A stretch of 64,000 bases of DNA from Gambelia wislizenii (GCA_030847615.1 JAUMIR010000015.1:2001501-2065500); one strand, 5' to 3'. Positions 44,230 to 55,125 are shown, counted from the first letter of the stretch. Numbers and translations: made by a program. The notes: generated by a model not told the origin, from the letters alone.

Positions 44230-44770
44230 TCCAGGCCCTGAGGTTTATAGGCTACAACCTGAGACCTAGGCCCATCCACACGCCACAAATAATCCAGTTT
44301 GAAACTGGATAGCTCCTTCCTAGGGTTTGCAGTTTTACAAGGTCTTTAGTCTTCTCTGACAAAGTGTGCTCGTGCCTCACCAAACTACAAATCCCAGGAT
44401 TCAATTGAAAGGAGCCATGCAAATAATCCAGTTTTAACCTGGATTATTTCTTAAGTGTGGATGCCCTACAGAGGTGGCCCATGGCAGTAGCATTAAGCCT
44501 TATGCATTAAGTGCTTGCAGCTTGTCATTCAAATACACACACACACACAGAGGACATATTTTCCTGTTTGGAAACTACGACAGAAATCTTGGTTAAAGCT
44601 GTGCTGTTGCCAAATCAAGGTGAAATGAAGGGATTTCTCCTTCTCACTTACACAGGGAGATAACCAACACCCGACCTCCTTGCTTCTAGCCTGAAGGTTG
44701 ATGCAGAGCAGAGTGGAGGGTGAGCCCTGGCACCACAGGGACTGGGAGAGAAGGACAAAGCTAACTAAGA
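44230..44770 (+). repeat. Repeat G carrying MITE-P
   Basis: 44275-44468 is MITE-P (AACTGGATAGCTCC and CCTGGATTATTTC type arms; CTACAAATCCCAGGATTC). The repeat-G right part, GATGCAGAGCAGAGTGGAGG, follows. Confidence 0.6.
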
Positions 44771-44917
44771 GGTTCTCTAGATGGGCTAATTAACACGTCA
44801 TTTGTGCAAAAATCCCCACAACACAAACTCAATTTGGTATTTTGTGCCAAAAACCTGGTTTTTGCAGAGACACCAATATTTTTTTTCATAGAAAATAACA
44901 CCCCCCTGCTGTTTTGT

Positions 44918-44942
44918 TTGTTTGTTTGTTTGTTTGTTGCAA
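44918..44942. repeat. (GTTT)n microsatellite
   Basis: Six GTTT units next to the short duplicated segment. Confidence 0.9.
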
Positions 44943-44948
44943 AATACA

Positions 44949-45101
44949 CAGGTTTCCATAGCTGAGTGGGGATTTGAATCTCAGTCTCCAAAGTCCTAGT
45001 CCAATGCTCAAACCACTGTGCCACACTGCTCCTATAGCAAATATATATATATGCACGCCAACATTTGACGGATGAAAACTGGTATACATGTGGCTAAACA
45101 A
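44949..45101 (-). repeat. 150-bp direct duplication, proximal copy
   Basis: CAGGTTTCCATAGCTGAG through CATGTGGCTAAACAAA matches 46289-46690 over SINE and non-SINE sequence (CTATAGCAAATATATATAT, ACATTTGACGGATGAAAACT). This copy lacks the CR1 that splits the distal copy. Confidence 0.85.
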
Positions 45102-45215
45102 AAAATCCTAGTTGGGAGCTAAGGGGACTTACATAGTTTGCCAAAAACATTTATTTCCTCAACCTCATCAGCCACAGGAATCTGTGGATGATAGTTAACC
45201 GAAGATACCCCTTAC

Positions 45216-45265
45216 CTGCCAATCCAACTTCGGCTTGCCATCCCAATCGCCTTGAATCCGTGCAT
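45216..45265 (-). CDS. ADAMTSL4: ADAMTSL4 exon 1: start codon and N-terminal residues
   Basis: The donor is GGCAG|GTAAGG at 45210-45216. From ATG 45241-45239 the exon reads MASRSWIG plus two bases. Joining with E2 gives MASRSWIGR then FSLAGFLLTL, a well-formed signal peptide; the W-x-G-R before the hydrophobic core also fits human ADAMTSL4 as remembered. The phase (2) is exactly what E2 needs. A second in-frame ATG at 45265-45263 would add eight residues (MHGFKAIG). An in-frame TGA lies farther upstream. The inner ATG is preferred for length and for G at +4. The exon is assigned by phase, donor and peptide logic, without transcript evidence. Confidence 0.8.
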
Positions 45266-46125
45266 TTTGTCCGAGATACGGAACCTTCCAGAAGGCTCAG
45301 GAATGGCTTCACCTGCCCATCTCTTCCTCAAAGCCCCTCACTCCCCAAACTGGGGGTGGGGGGGAAAGACTTTTGGAAAAATCCTTCTTTATCTCCCTAA
45401 AGGAACATGAATAAGAAAAGAATAAACATCAGGAGAAAGTTAATACTGGAACCTGGAAGGGTACCCCTTTTCCCCACCTTTAAATATTGACCTACAGAAG
45501 TGGGGTTAAAAGGGGGACAATTTGGGGTGAGGGTGTATTTGAGCACTGTGTGCATGTGTACACACGCACATATACACAAGGCCTCTATTAAAACCTTAGA
45601 ATGCCTTCTGAACTTTTAACCCTCCGGTGGCTTTGCAAACCTAATTGAGGAGAGAGGAACTCAGAAACTGCTTATCTAGCCTCCGTTTGTTGACTCATAA
45701 TCAGACTTTTTAAGTGCTCAAGGGCATGTGGGGTGGGATAGGGGGCTGCAAAGAGGGAAAGGGAAGGTGGAAACAGGCCTCATGAAACAAACAGTGGTTG
45801 CCATGCCCTTTGGGGACTTCTCCGGCATTTCGGACTCCCGCCCGGAAGACTGCACCTTGGTGCCTCAGAGATGGCGGCTTCTTGGAGAAAGGTCGCCAAA
45901 GCCCAAAACGTTTTCTCCTGGGCAAAGGGGTGTGTAGCTACAGGGGGAGAGGCAAAAAGGAAGGCATTGCCCCACCCAAGAAGAATTCGGCATCCTCCTT
46001 GAAATTTTCCTTCCGTTCCCCAAATTTGTAGCCTTGCAGCAGTAATTTAAAATGTCAATTGAGCATTGAGAAATCCAGAAGAGGGGCATGCAAAGTAACC
46101 AAAGGAATGCAAGCACAATATACTG
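45266..46125 (-). promoter_or_regulatory. Candidate 5' UTR and promoter region of ADAMTSL4
   Basis: This is non-repetitive sequence directly upstream of exon 1. 45815-45915 is locally CpG-rich with ACTCCCGCCCGGAAGACTG (GC-box-like and ETS-like CCGGAAG). No convincing TATA box or start site could be fixed. Position is the main argument; a spliced non-coding first exon elsewhere is possible. Confidence 0.35.
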
Positions 46126-46690
46126 TTACTGTTGTTGTTGTTGTTTGCCTAAAGTTGCTTGTGACTCATAGCAACTCTAAGACGACCCTACCATGGGGTT
46201 TTCTTGGTCAGATTTGTTCAGACAGGATTTATCTTCCTTTGCCCTTCCTCTGAGGCTGAGAGTGTGACTTGCCCAAGGTTACCCAATAGGTTTCCATAGC
46301 TGAGCGGGGATTTGAATCTCAGTCTCCAGAGTCATAGAATCATAGAATTGCAGAGTTGGAAGAGACCACGAAGGCCATCCAGTCCAACCCCCTGCCACGC
46401 AGGAAATCACGATCAAAGCATCCCCGACAGATGGCCATCCAGCCTCTGTTTAAAGACCTCCAAGGAAGGAGACCCCACCACGCTCCGAGGGAGTGCGTTC
46501 CACTGCCAAACAGCTCTTACGGTCAAAAAGTTCCTCCTCATGTTGAGGTGGAATCTCTCTTCCTGGAGCTTGCATTGTCCTAGTCCAATGCTCAAACCAC
46601 TGTGCCACACTGCCCCTATAGCAAATATATATATATATATATGCACGCCAACATTTGACGGATGAAAACTGGTATACATGTGGCTAAACA
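46126..46690 (-). mobile_element. tRNA-derived SINE with CR1 inserted; distal copy of the 150-bp duplication
   Basis: SINE tail (TTGTTGTTGTTTGCC) to head (CCACTGTGCCACACTG), minus orientation. CR1 46334-46576 interrupts it at GAGTC. 46289-46690 minus that CR1 matches 44949-45101. Confidence 0.83.
46334..46576 (-). mobile_element. CR1 3' fragment
   Basis: ATAGAATCATAGAATTGCAG to CTTCCTGGAGCTTGCATT. The empty site is visible in the proximal duplicate (AAAGTCCTAGTCC). Confidence 0.9.
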
Positions 46691-46812
46691 AAATCAGAGG
46701 ATGCCTCTCCAGGCATCTTCCAGTGCAACTCTATGGTATGTGTCCTTCTTTTGAGTACCGCAGATAACTGAAACTGTGGATATTGGTTCTACGGATATGG
46801 GGTCACAACTTT
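46691..46812. mobile_element. MITE-C, right half
   Basis: CAGGCATCTTCCAGTGCAAC, CTCTATGGTATG, and GATAACTGAAACTGTGG near the end. Confidence 0.6.
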
Positions 46813-46866
46813 ATTTTCAAATACTCATTCCATCCCTTGTCCTCACACAGTAAAAACGGGCAGTAA

Positions 46867-47563
46867 AAATGAAATGCACAGATGTAGGATGGGTGACACA
46901 TGCAAAAGGGATCTAGGAGGCTTAGTGAACCACAAGCTGAACATGAGGCAGCAGTGTGATGCAGCAGCTAAAAAAGCCAATGCGATTCTAGGCAGCATTA
47001 ATATGTGTGTAGTGCCTAGATCAAAGGAATTAATAGTATTTGTACCTCTCTATTCTGCTTTGGTCAGACCTCACCTGGAATACTGTGTCCAGTTCTGGGC
47101 ACCACAATTCAAGAAGGATATTGAGAAGCTGGAAGGTGTCCAGAGGAGGGCAACCAAAATGGTGGGAGGTCTGGAAGCCATGATGCCCTATGAGAAGCGG
47201 CTTAGCGAGCTGGGTATGTTTAGTCTGGAGAGGAGAAGGTGAAGAGGGGAGCCATGTTAAAATATTTGAAGGGATGTCATACTGAGGATGGAGCAAGCTT
47301 GCTTTCTGCTGCTCCAGAGACTAGGACATGGAGCAATGGGTTCAAACAATAGGAAAAAAGATTCCATCTAAATGTTAGGAAGAACTTCCTGACAGGAAGA
47401 GCTGTTCGGAAGTGAAATACACTGCCTGGGAGTGTGTTGGCGTCTCCTTCTTTGGAGATTTTAAACAGAGGCTGGATGGAATACTTTTATTGTTTTTTTC
47501 TGCATGGCAGGGGGTTGGACTGGATGGCCCTTGGGGGTCTCTTCCAACTCTAGGATTCTATGA
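46867..47563 (+). mobile_element. CR1 LINE, older subfamily
   Basis: Reads [40 protein letters not shown], a stop after SLERRR, then 3' sequence to CTCTAGGATTCTATG. Confidence 0.9.
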
Positions 47564-48290
47564 CTGGGGAGTAAATTATTTGTTCTCACATGGGAGTGAG
47601 AAGTAAGTGAAGATTTCTATCCTGAGGCAAGCTTAGGCTGTTGGGACAGTGATGTCTTAATACGGTGTTGAGATATACCAGTACTAATCACCCTGCTCAT
47701 GCTTATTACGGCAAAAGGAACGAAACTCAAAAATTCACCCAGATTCCACAGGGCTGCGGTAGATTCGCACAAGGATTTTCACCTCTACAAAAAGTTCAGG
47801 TCTCCTTTCGCCTTTTGTTTGCTCAGCCTGAACTTAATCCAGTCTTGGGTATTTTTATCCCATTGGGAACTCTCCAAATCTTTTGTTATGTGGCACCCTA
47901 TCGGATGGCCAATCCAAATATACCCCTGCTAAATTCCCCATTTATCTTTCCAAATCAGTCCAGACTGAGGTGGTTACATTGGCTCCGGGACGTGTGGGAA
48001 AGGTCGCTGCTTTGTTGAATCTAAACATGGCTGAAAGGTCATCGCCCCCACGAAAACATACACGCATGCCACGCCATGCCATGCAGATCCAAGCACAGAA
48101 GACACGGCTGCAAGAAGGAATAAGTGTGTTATTTGATGAAGCTTTGAATTTCGAACCCAGAGGCTTTAGGAGCAAGGTTTATACGCTCTGTGGTAGGGGT
48201 CCTAACACAGGAATGAAGCTTTCCCCAAAGGTTCTTTTAGAGGAGGTTTTCTTAAAGCAAACCATATTCCTGATTTATGTATGGAAATCA
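47564..48290. other. Upstream region, unrecognised
   Basis: Overlapping frames of 117 and 136 codons exist but carry no familiar motif and cover one another. No splice-bounded exon could be argued. Confidence 0.35.
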
Positions 48291-48888
48291 TAGAATCATA
48301 GAGCTGGAAGAGACCCCAAGGGCCATCTAGTCCAACCCCATTCTGCCATGCAGGAAGTCACAATCCTAGAATCACAAAGTTGGAAGAGATTCCCAAGGGC
48401 CATCTAGTCCAACCCCTTTCGACCATGCAGGAAGGCACAATCAAAGCACCCCTGAAAGATGACCATCCAGCCTCTGTTTAAAAACCACCAAAGAAGGAGA
48501 CTCCACCACACCTCAAGAGAAAGAATCATAAAGTTGGAAGGAAACTCCAAGGGCCATCCAGTCCAACCCCATTCTGCCATGCAGGACTACAGAATCAAAG
48601 CATCCCCGACAGATGGTCATCCAGCCTCTGTTTAAAAAACCCAAAGAAGGAGATTCCACCACACCCCCAGGCAGCAGCGGATCCCACTTCCGAATAGCTC
48701 TTCCCATCAGGAAGTTCTTCCTATTGTTTAGGTGGAATCTCTTTTCCTGGAGTTTGAACCCATTGCTCCGTGTCCTAGTCTCTGGTGCAGCAGAAAACAA
48801 GCTTGCCCCATCCTCAGTATGACATCCCTTCAAATATTTAAACATGGCTATCATGTTCCCTCTTGACCTTTTTTTCTCCAGACTAAAC
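48291..48888 (-). mobile_element. Three CR1 3' ends in series
   Basis: New 3' termini begin at 48291 (AATCATAGAGCTGG), 48364 (AGAATCACAAAGTTGG) and 48523 (AGAATCATAAAGTTGG). The last reaches SLEKKRSRGNMIAMFKYLKG. Confidence 0.88.
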
Positions 48889-48997
48889 AGGTACGGGATT
48901 TTTATGGGAAATTTATGGCACAGCAGGCAATCCACCACAATGACATCTATTTGTCACCATCCTGTGATTTCTCAGTGCTTCTTTGCTCTTTATTCTT

Positions 48998-49910
48998 AGA
49001 ATCATAGAGTCAGAAGGGGCCTCATGGATCATCTAGTCCAACCCCCTGCTCAGTGCAAGATCTCCAGCTAAAGGTATCCCCAGCAGTTAGCTGTCCAGCC
49101 TCTTTTGGAAAATATTCAGAGAAGGAGACCTCACCATTTCTCTAGGCAACTGGGACCATTGGCAAATTGCTCTTGCTGTCAAGAAATTTCTTCTGGTGTT
49201 CAGTCAAAATCTACCCTCCTGTAACTTCAGACTATGACACCTGTTTTTTTCCTCTGGGGCAGCAGAGAACAAACCTTCCTCCTCCTCTTTGTAGCAGCCG
49301 CTGACGTATTTAAAGAGTACAATCATGTCACCCCCTCAGTCTTCTCAAACATGTGCAGCTCCTTCAACCTTGCTTTCCACACCTCCTATCATCTTCATTG
49401 CCCTTCTCTAAACGTGTTCCAACTTGCCTATATCCTTCTTAAAACAAGAATTTGAACGCAGGACTCCAAATGAGGCCTCACCAATGCAGAATATAGCAGG
49501 ACTATTGCTTCCCTTGATTTGGAAACTATGCTTCTATTAATGCCGGCTAAAATAGCATTGGCTTTCTTTGCTGCAGCATCACACGGGTGGCTCATGTTCA
49601 ACTTACAGTCAACAATACTCCCAAGGTCCTTTTCACATGTAGCACTACTGATCCATTTCTCCTGCATCCTATACCTGAGCATTTGGTTTTTGTGGCCTAA
49701 ATGTAGAATTTTTCATTCATCTCTACTGAATATCATTTTATTAATTTCTGCCCAGTTTTTTAGTTTATCTAAATCCTTTGGAATTCCGTTGTCTTCCAAT
49801 GCATTTGACATCCCTCCCAGATTTGTGTCATCTGCAAACTTGATAAGGATTCCCTCTACCTGGTCATCTAAGTCATTGATAAAAATGTTGATCCAACTCT
49901 ATGATTCTAT
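48998..49910 (-). mobile_element. CR1-type LINE, diverged subfamily
   Basis: Minus frame: YRMQEKWISSATCEKDLGSI, VDCKLNMSHPCDAAAKKANA and [18 protein letters not shown]. The 3' UTR differs from the others (GTCAGAAGGGGCCTCATGGA). Confidence 0.85.
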
Positions 49911-50215
49911 TCTAAGTACACAGTTCAAAGTGCTGGCAATGAGCTATAAAGCCCTAAATGGCAGGGATCCTAGGTATTTGAAGGAGTGCATCTCCGAATA
50001 TGAGCCCGTTGGAGCTCTCCGGTCTTTGGGAGAGGCCCTCCTCTCAGACTTGTTAGGTGGGAACACAGAAGAGGGTCTTCTTTTTGGCTTCTCCCAAAGT
50101 CGGGACTACCTTCATGGGAGTCCGGGATGGCTCCCTCCTTGCTTCCCTTCCATCCGCAAGGGAAATCATTCCTACCCCGCCAGGCTTTTTGGGACAGATG
50201 TTACGACCACATAGA
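49911..50215 (+). mobile_element. LINE ORF2 C-terminal fragment (possible)
   Basis: The plus frame QFKVLAMSYKALNGRDPRYL then KECISEYEPVGALRSLGEAL resembles the 'FK-LALTFKALNGL-P-YL' stretch of L2/CR1-type elements. Family not certain. Confidence 0.5.
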
Positions 50216-50317
50216 GGTCCTTTTAACACATACAAGCATACTCTCACACAGACAGTGAAGAGCCTTTAATGGAAAGGTTGTTGGGTTGACTTTTTCATGT
50301 TATCTTTTCATGAATTT

Positions 50318-50696
50318 TAGAATCACAGAATCATAGTATCATAGAATTGCAGAGTTGGAAGAGACCCCGAGAGCCATCCAGTCCAACCCCATTCTGCCAT
50401 GCAGGAAATCTTGATCAAAGCATCCCCGACAGATGGCCATCCAGCCTCTGTTTAAAGACCTCCAAGGAAGGAGACCCCACCACGCTCCCAGGGAGGGTGT
50501 TCCACTGCCCAACAACTCTTACTGTCAGAAAGTTCATCCTCATGTTGAGGTGGAATCTCTGTTCCTGGAGCTTGCACCCATTGCTCCGTGTTCCAGTCTC
50601 TGGAGCAGCAGAAAACAAGCCTGCTCCATCCTCAATGTGACACCCCTTCAAAGACTTAAACAGGGCTATCATATCGCCTCTTAACTGTCTTTGTAG
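50318..50696 (-). mobile_element. CR1 LINE, 3' part, young subfamily
   Basis: ATAGAATTGCAGAGTTGGAA start; minus frame [20 protein letters not shown] to DGHLSGML uninterrupted for 85 codons. Confidence 0.93.
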
Positions 50697-50855
50697 AGTT
50701 AAATGGTTTTAACTCTACAAATTGTATAATTGTTTTTTTTAAACACATATGCACACATATTTTACCAATGCTTTGGTATGTCTTTAATCTGTATCAGTTT
50801 CAATAATTTGTAAGTCACTTTCAATCAATAACTGGGAAGAAGGCGGGATATAAAT

Positions 50856-51729
50856 GAATGAGGAGGAAGAAGAAAAAGAGGAGGAGGAGGAAAATGAAGA
50901 CGAAGTAGAAGAAAAAGAGGAGGGAGAAGAAGAGGAAGAGAAGATGAAGATGAGGTGGAGGAAGAGGAAGGGGAAGAAGAAGAAGATGAGAAGAAAGAAG
51001 ACGAAGAGGAGGAAGAGGAAGAAAATGTAGAAGAAGAGGAAGGGGAAGAAGAAGAGGGAGAAGGAGGAGGAAGATGAGGAGGAGGAGAAGGAGGAAGAGG
51101 AGGGGGAAGAAGAGGACAAAAATGTAGAAGAAGAGGAAGAGGAAGAGGAGGAGGAGGAGGAGGACGAAGAAGAAGACAAAGTGGAAGAAAAAGAGGAGGG
51201 AGAAGAAGAGGAAGAGACGATGAAGATGAGGTGGAGGAAGAGGAAGGGGAAGAAGATGAGAAGAAAGAAGACGAAGAGGAGGAGGAAGAAGAGGAAGAAA
51301 ATGTAGAAGAAGAGGAAGGGTAAGAAGAAGAGGGAGGAGGAGGAGGAAGATGAAGAGGAGAAGAAGGAAGAGGAAGAGGAAGAGGATAAGGAGGGAGAGG
51401 AGGAGGAAGGAAAAAGATGATGATGACGATGAGAAGGAGGAAGAAGAAGAGGAGGAGGAGGAAGAAAATGTAGAAGAGGAAGGGTAAGAAGAAGAGGGAG
51501 GAGGAGGAGAAGGAAGACGAAGAGAAAGAGGATGAGGGAGAGGAGGAGGAAGAGAAGATGAGGAGGAGGAAGAAGAAGGGGAAGAAGAAGAAAAAGAAGA
51601 GGAGAAAGAAGGCAAAGAGGAGGAAGGAAAAGAAAAAGAGGAGGAGGCAGAAGAAGATGAAGGAAAAGAGGAGGAAGAAGATGAAGAGGAGGACAAAGAA
51701 GGAGAGGAGGAGGCAGAGGAAGAGGAGGA
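50856..51729. repeat. Polypurine (GAA/GAG)n tract, about 0.87 kb
   Basis: The plus strand is almost wholly A and G with very few C/T interruptions, arranged as GAAGAGGAGG blocks. Longer sub-blocks (GTAGAAGAAGAGGAAGGG) recur, showing internal duplication. The long minus Ser/Phe/Leu reading frames are artefacts. Confidence 0.97.
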
Positions 51730-52596
51730 GGGCTCTATGAAACCCTACAGTCCTCACTGGGGTCACCAAATCCCACAGAATTCCCTTGAGATACTCCCTG
51801 AGTTCTTTTTCCTGAGGCCTGGGATTAAAGATCAAAGAGACAGAAGGACGGCCACTTTCGAAAGGTTGCACCGGGAGCCCCCCACCCCTCTGGAAGCACC
51901 CTGGCTCCCGCCCCACATAACCCCCCCCCCCGCCCAGGAACCCACCCCGAAGCCCACCCCAGGCACAGCTCTGCAAGCCCTGTGGGCCAAAGCCAAGGCG
52001 CTCTCCCGCGCAGGGGCTGGTGGTTGTCTTTCCGCGTACACAGATGGAGATTCGTGCTAAACTGCTTTTGGAACAAGAGGCCTCATGGCCTGAGAGATGT
52101 GATCCCATTTCTCCCACCCATCTAATCCTCCCCATCCCTTGGCGGGGATGTTGTTGAGAGGGCGAGGCAGAGGATGATGGGGTTGGCAGGAGGTTGGCAC
52201 AAGGACGGGATTGTTTGCATACAAACAGAGGTGCAGAGACTGGAAAGGACTGCAGGGTGAGGGGGATAAGAAAGAGGCAGGGAGGGAGGATTGGAGACTT
52301 GCCACTTGGCTTTAAAGGGCAGAGCCAGAAGGGAGGGCGAGGGAGGTATCGCCTTCGCCTATCCTCCTGTGCCCTCCGATGCAGGCCAGCTACTTGGGTC
52401 TTAGCTAGAGAGGTAAAATTTCTGGAAATTATGAAGCCATAGGGGGGGAAATTGTTTTCCTGGCTTTTTTCCAGAAAAAAATTGATTTTTTTTTTGGAGG
52501 GGAAAAAATTCAACATTTGCACTTTTTACAGATTGAAAGTCACTGTTACTTTAGGAACATAAAATATGACTATGTACAATTTGATCTGGCATAAAA
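51730..52596. other. GC-rich unique-looking stretch, unrecognised
   Basis: 51840-52060 is C-rich on the plus strand (CCCCCCCCCCGCCCAGG). No conserved domain was seen on either strand. It could be a non-coding first exon or regulatory region, but nothing shows it. Confidence 0.3.
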
Positions 52597-52805
52597 TTGG
52601 AGCCCTGGTGGCGCAGTGGTTAAATGCCAGTCCTGCAAGCCACCATGTTGCAAGTTTGATTCCAGCGGGCTCCAAGGTTCACTCACCTTCCATCCTTTTG
52701 TAGGTTGGTAAAATGAGGACCCAGCTTGTGGGGGGCAATTAGCTAAAAATATATCTATATATTGTAAACCGCTTAGGGAGTGCTTTGGCACTGATAAGCA
52801 ATATA
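52597..52805 (+). mobile_element. tRNA-derived SINE (GTGGCGCAGTGG type)
   Basis: Head TGGTGGCGCAGTGGTTAAAT (A box) and GCAAGTTTGATTCCAGC (B box). The body has GTAAACCGCTTAGGGAGTGC. Confidence 0.85.
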
Positions 52806-52998
52806 GGTTCACTCAGCCTTCCATCCTTTCATAGGTCGGTAAAATGAGTACCTGGCTTGTGGGGGCAATTAGCTAATAACACACATTGGAAACTGCTTAA
52901 TGCAGTATAGATGTGTAAACAGCTATTGCTTAAAACAATTTGTAAGCCGCTCTGATAGCCTTGTGGCTGAAGAGCGGGGTATAAATAAATAAATTTTT
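52806..52998 (+). mobile_element. SINE tail, second copy
   Basis: GGTTCACTCAGCCTTCCATC, ATTTGTAAGCCGCTCTGATA and GAAGAGCGGGGTATAAATAA. Confidence 0.75.
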
Positions 52999-53017
52999 AA
53001 AAAAATCACAATTGGTA

Positions 53018-53470
53018 TACAGTTGACCCTTCATATTCACTGGGGTTTGGTTCCAGGACCCCCTTTTGTGGATCCCAAAATCCATGAATACTCAAGTCCC
53101 ATGATATGCTCTGGCTTTTCTTCGCAAACGAAGATTCAGGAAGGACCCATCCCGCGCTTTCTGCAAGCGCGCTGATGACTAAAAAGGCCAATCTGAGATA
53201 AACAAGCCCGGTTGCAGAAAGCACTAGCAAAATGGTTTCCCCTATATAAGATGGCAAAATCAAGGTTTGCTTTTTGGATTATTATTTTTAACCATTGTAT
53301 GTTTTAATTTTTGTCTTTTTAATTTATCTATTTTAAATTGTTGTATGTTTTTAATCTTCTATAATTTAATATTATTTTAAGGGGTGGGTGGGTTAGGGTA
53401 CTGGGACTATGGAATTTTTATATTGTAAGCCGCCCCGATTGCGTTGCAGAGGGGCGGGATAGAAATAAAA

Positions 53471-53501
<31 letters not shown>

Positions 53502-53577
53502 TTTAAAAGAGTATTTTCAAGCCGTGAATACTTAAATCTGTGGATACCAAATCTGTGGCTATGGAGGGACAACTGTA
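53018..53577 (-). mobile_element. MITE-A carrying two LINE fragments
   Basis: Ends TACAGTTGACCCTTCATATT and ATGGAGGGACAACTGTA. 53109-53226 is a 3' piece of the C2HC-finger LINE (TCTGGCTTTTCTTCGCAAAC). 53284-53500 is the GCCGCCCCGATTG-type LINE tail with (ATT)n. Confidence 0.85.
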
Positions 53578-53584
53578 TTAAAGA

Positions 53585-53812
53585 TTTCATGATAGCAATA
53601 GCACTTCTATTCTATACTGCTTTACAGTGCTAAGCACTCCCCAAGCAGTTTACAATGTTTTTTTAGCTAATTGTCCCCACAAGCCGGGCACTCATTTTAC
53701 CAACCTACGGAAAGATGGAAGGCTGAGTCAACCTTGGAGCCCGCTGGAATAGAACTCACAACCTTGCAGCTGCAGTAGCGGTATTTAACTGCTGTGCCAC
53801 CAGGGCTCCCTC
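53585..53812 (-). mobile_element. tRNA-derived SINE (GTGGCGCAGTGG type), reverse
   Basis: TGCTGTGCCACCAGGGCTCC is the complement of the head; AGTGCTAAGCACTCCCCAAG is the body. Confidence 0.82.
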
Positions 53813-54069
53813 CCTTTTATTATCTTAAAGATTTTATTCATCATGCTAAAATAAAACATTCCATAATCAATTTTCTTCCTTTTTTCAATTTTATAAATTT
53901 TTCAGGAAAAAAAACACACACCAAGAAAAGGCTTCCGGAAAAAAAACAACAGAAAAAACACACATTTTTTTCTGATTTTTTCTGGGGTTCCCCCCCCCCC
54001 ACCGGACCTTCACATCTCTATTCTTAGCACTGTCCCCTTTATTTTCAGACTACTTTCCATTGCTGCAAA

Positions 54070-54560
54070 CTAAGGTCCCATCTATATGAGGGGGGTAATA
54101 CAATCTCCTCCAAAGAAGCAGCCATTTGCAGCACTGCAGCCTGTCTTAAGAGAACCTCCCTAAACTTCGCATGCCCCCTAGCCAAGATGGCGGCCGCGAG
54201 TGATTTACTCATGCTTTTAAATCTGCCACTGCCAATTTAAAAAAACCCAGTTTCCCATGGTGCGCACATGCAATAATTCGAATTTACAAAAATGAAAAAA
54301 GATTAGCGTAAAAGATGGCTGTTTTATCAACTTACCAGACCTTTGCTTAGCTGAAAATCCAAAATGGTGGCAGTAGGTGCTTTCCCTATTCGCTAGTCCA
54401 TGTTCATCCATCCAATCAGATTACAGTGCCTGATCACAACAACGCAAATGCGATTGTCTTAACGATTGCACATTCGCATGCCCTACAGAGCTTTTTAAAA
54501 ACTCAAAGAAAAAGCTCCAAATGCTTCCCTTCGGAGCTTTATAGTGGATTTGGCTGCCGC
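54070..54560. mobile_element. Dispersed repeat F, diverged
   Basis: CCAAGATGGCGGCCGCGAGT, TCATCCATCCAATCAGATTA and GCACATTCGCATGCCCTA blocks. Confidence 0.55.
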
Positions 54561-54568
54561 ACTTCTTT

Positions 54569-55123
54569 TACAATTGTCCCTCCATATCCACGGACTTCGC
54601 ATTCACAGATTTAAGTATTCATAGCTTGAAAATCTTCTTTAATTTATTTTATTTTTTTATTTTATTTTTAGTTATTTATACCCCGCTCTTCAGCCACAAG
54701 GCTATCAGAGCGGCTTACAAATTGTTTTAAGCAATAGCAATTGACACATCTACACTGCATTAAACAGTTTCCAATGCTAATTGCTCCCACAAGCCGGGTA
54801 CTCAATTTACCGAAAATAATCATCCAAAAAGCAAACCTTGCTTTTGCCATCTTATATAAGGGACTCCATTTTGCGATGCCATTGCATATAATGGGACTTG
54901 AGTATTCATGGATTTTGGTATCCATGGGGGGCCCTGGAACTAAACCCCAGCAAAGATGAAGGGACAACTGTAATCTAAAAAGCAAATCTTGATTTTGCCA
55001 TCTTGTATAAGGGACGCCATTTGGCTCTGCCATTGCATATCATGGGACTTGAGTATTCACGGATTTTGGTACTCATAGGGGGTCCTGGAACCAAACCCCA
55101 GTGAATGTGAAGGGACAACTGTA
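54569..55123 (+). mobile_element. MITE-A, split by a SINE tail, followed by a second partial MITE-A
   Basis: The left part 54569-54640 and right part 54815-54972 are separated by the ATACCCCGCTCTTCAGCC tail. A tandem partial copy 54973-55123 shares the GGGACAACTGTA end. Confidence 0.82.
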
Positions 55124-55125
55124 TT

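Larger units (their letters stand above)
575..45265 (-). other. ADAMTSL4: ADAMTSL4 locus, 5' part, seven coding exons (incomplete at 3' end)
   Basis: The gene model was built by joining minus-strand exons with matching phase. Introns are about 16.1 kb (1), 14.3 kb (2), 1.6 kb (3), 3.7 kb (4), 4.9 kb (5) and 1.7 kb (6), all GT-AG. Joined coding length is 2446 nt. Identity rests on strong resemblance to remembered human ADAMTSL4: the REPIKPGKYGYGKVPFALPL stretch in E4, [17 protein letters not shown] in E5, [13 protein letters not shown] in E6 and [11 protein letters not shown] in E7. In the family this is a secreted, catalytically inactive ADAMTS-like glycoprotein. It associates with fibrillin-1 microfibrils, and human loss causes ectopia lentis. 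The remaining spacer, C-terminal TSRs and PLAC domain are outside the window. Confidence 0.93.

Noticed and set aside
47665..48293. Overlapping 117- and 136-codon plus frames
   Set aside because: They overlap in different frames and lack familiar motifs; likely chance.
50825..52522. Minus-strand reading frames of 565, 291 and 131 codons
   Set aside because: They are the translation of the polypurine tract (Ser, Phe, Leu, Pro only) and have no domain or splice logic.
52597..52680. A tRNA gene
   Set aside because: A and B boxes are present but there is no cloverleaf; it is the head of a SINE, with relatives at 53585-53812.
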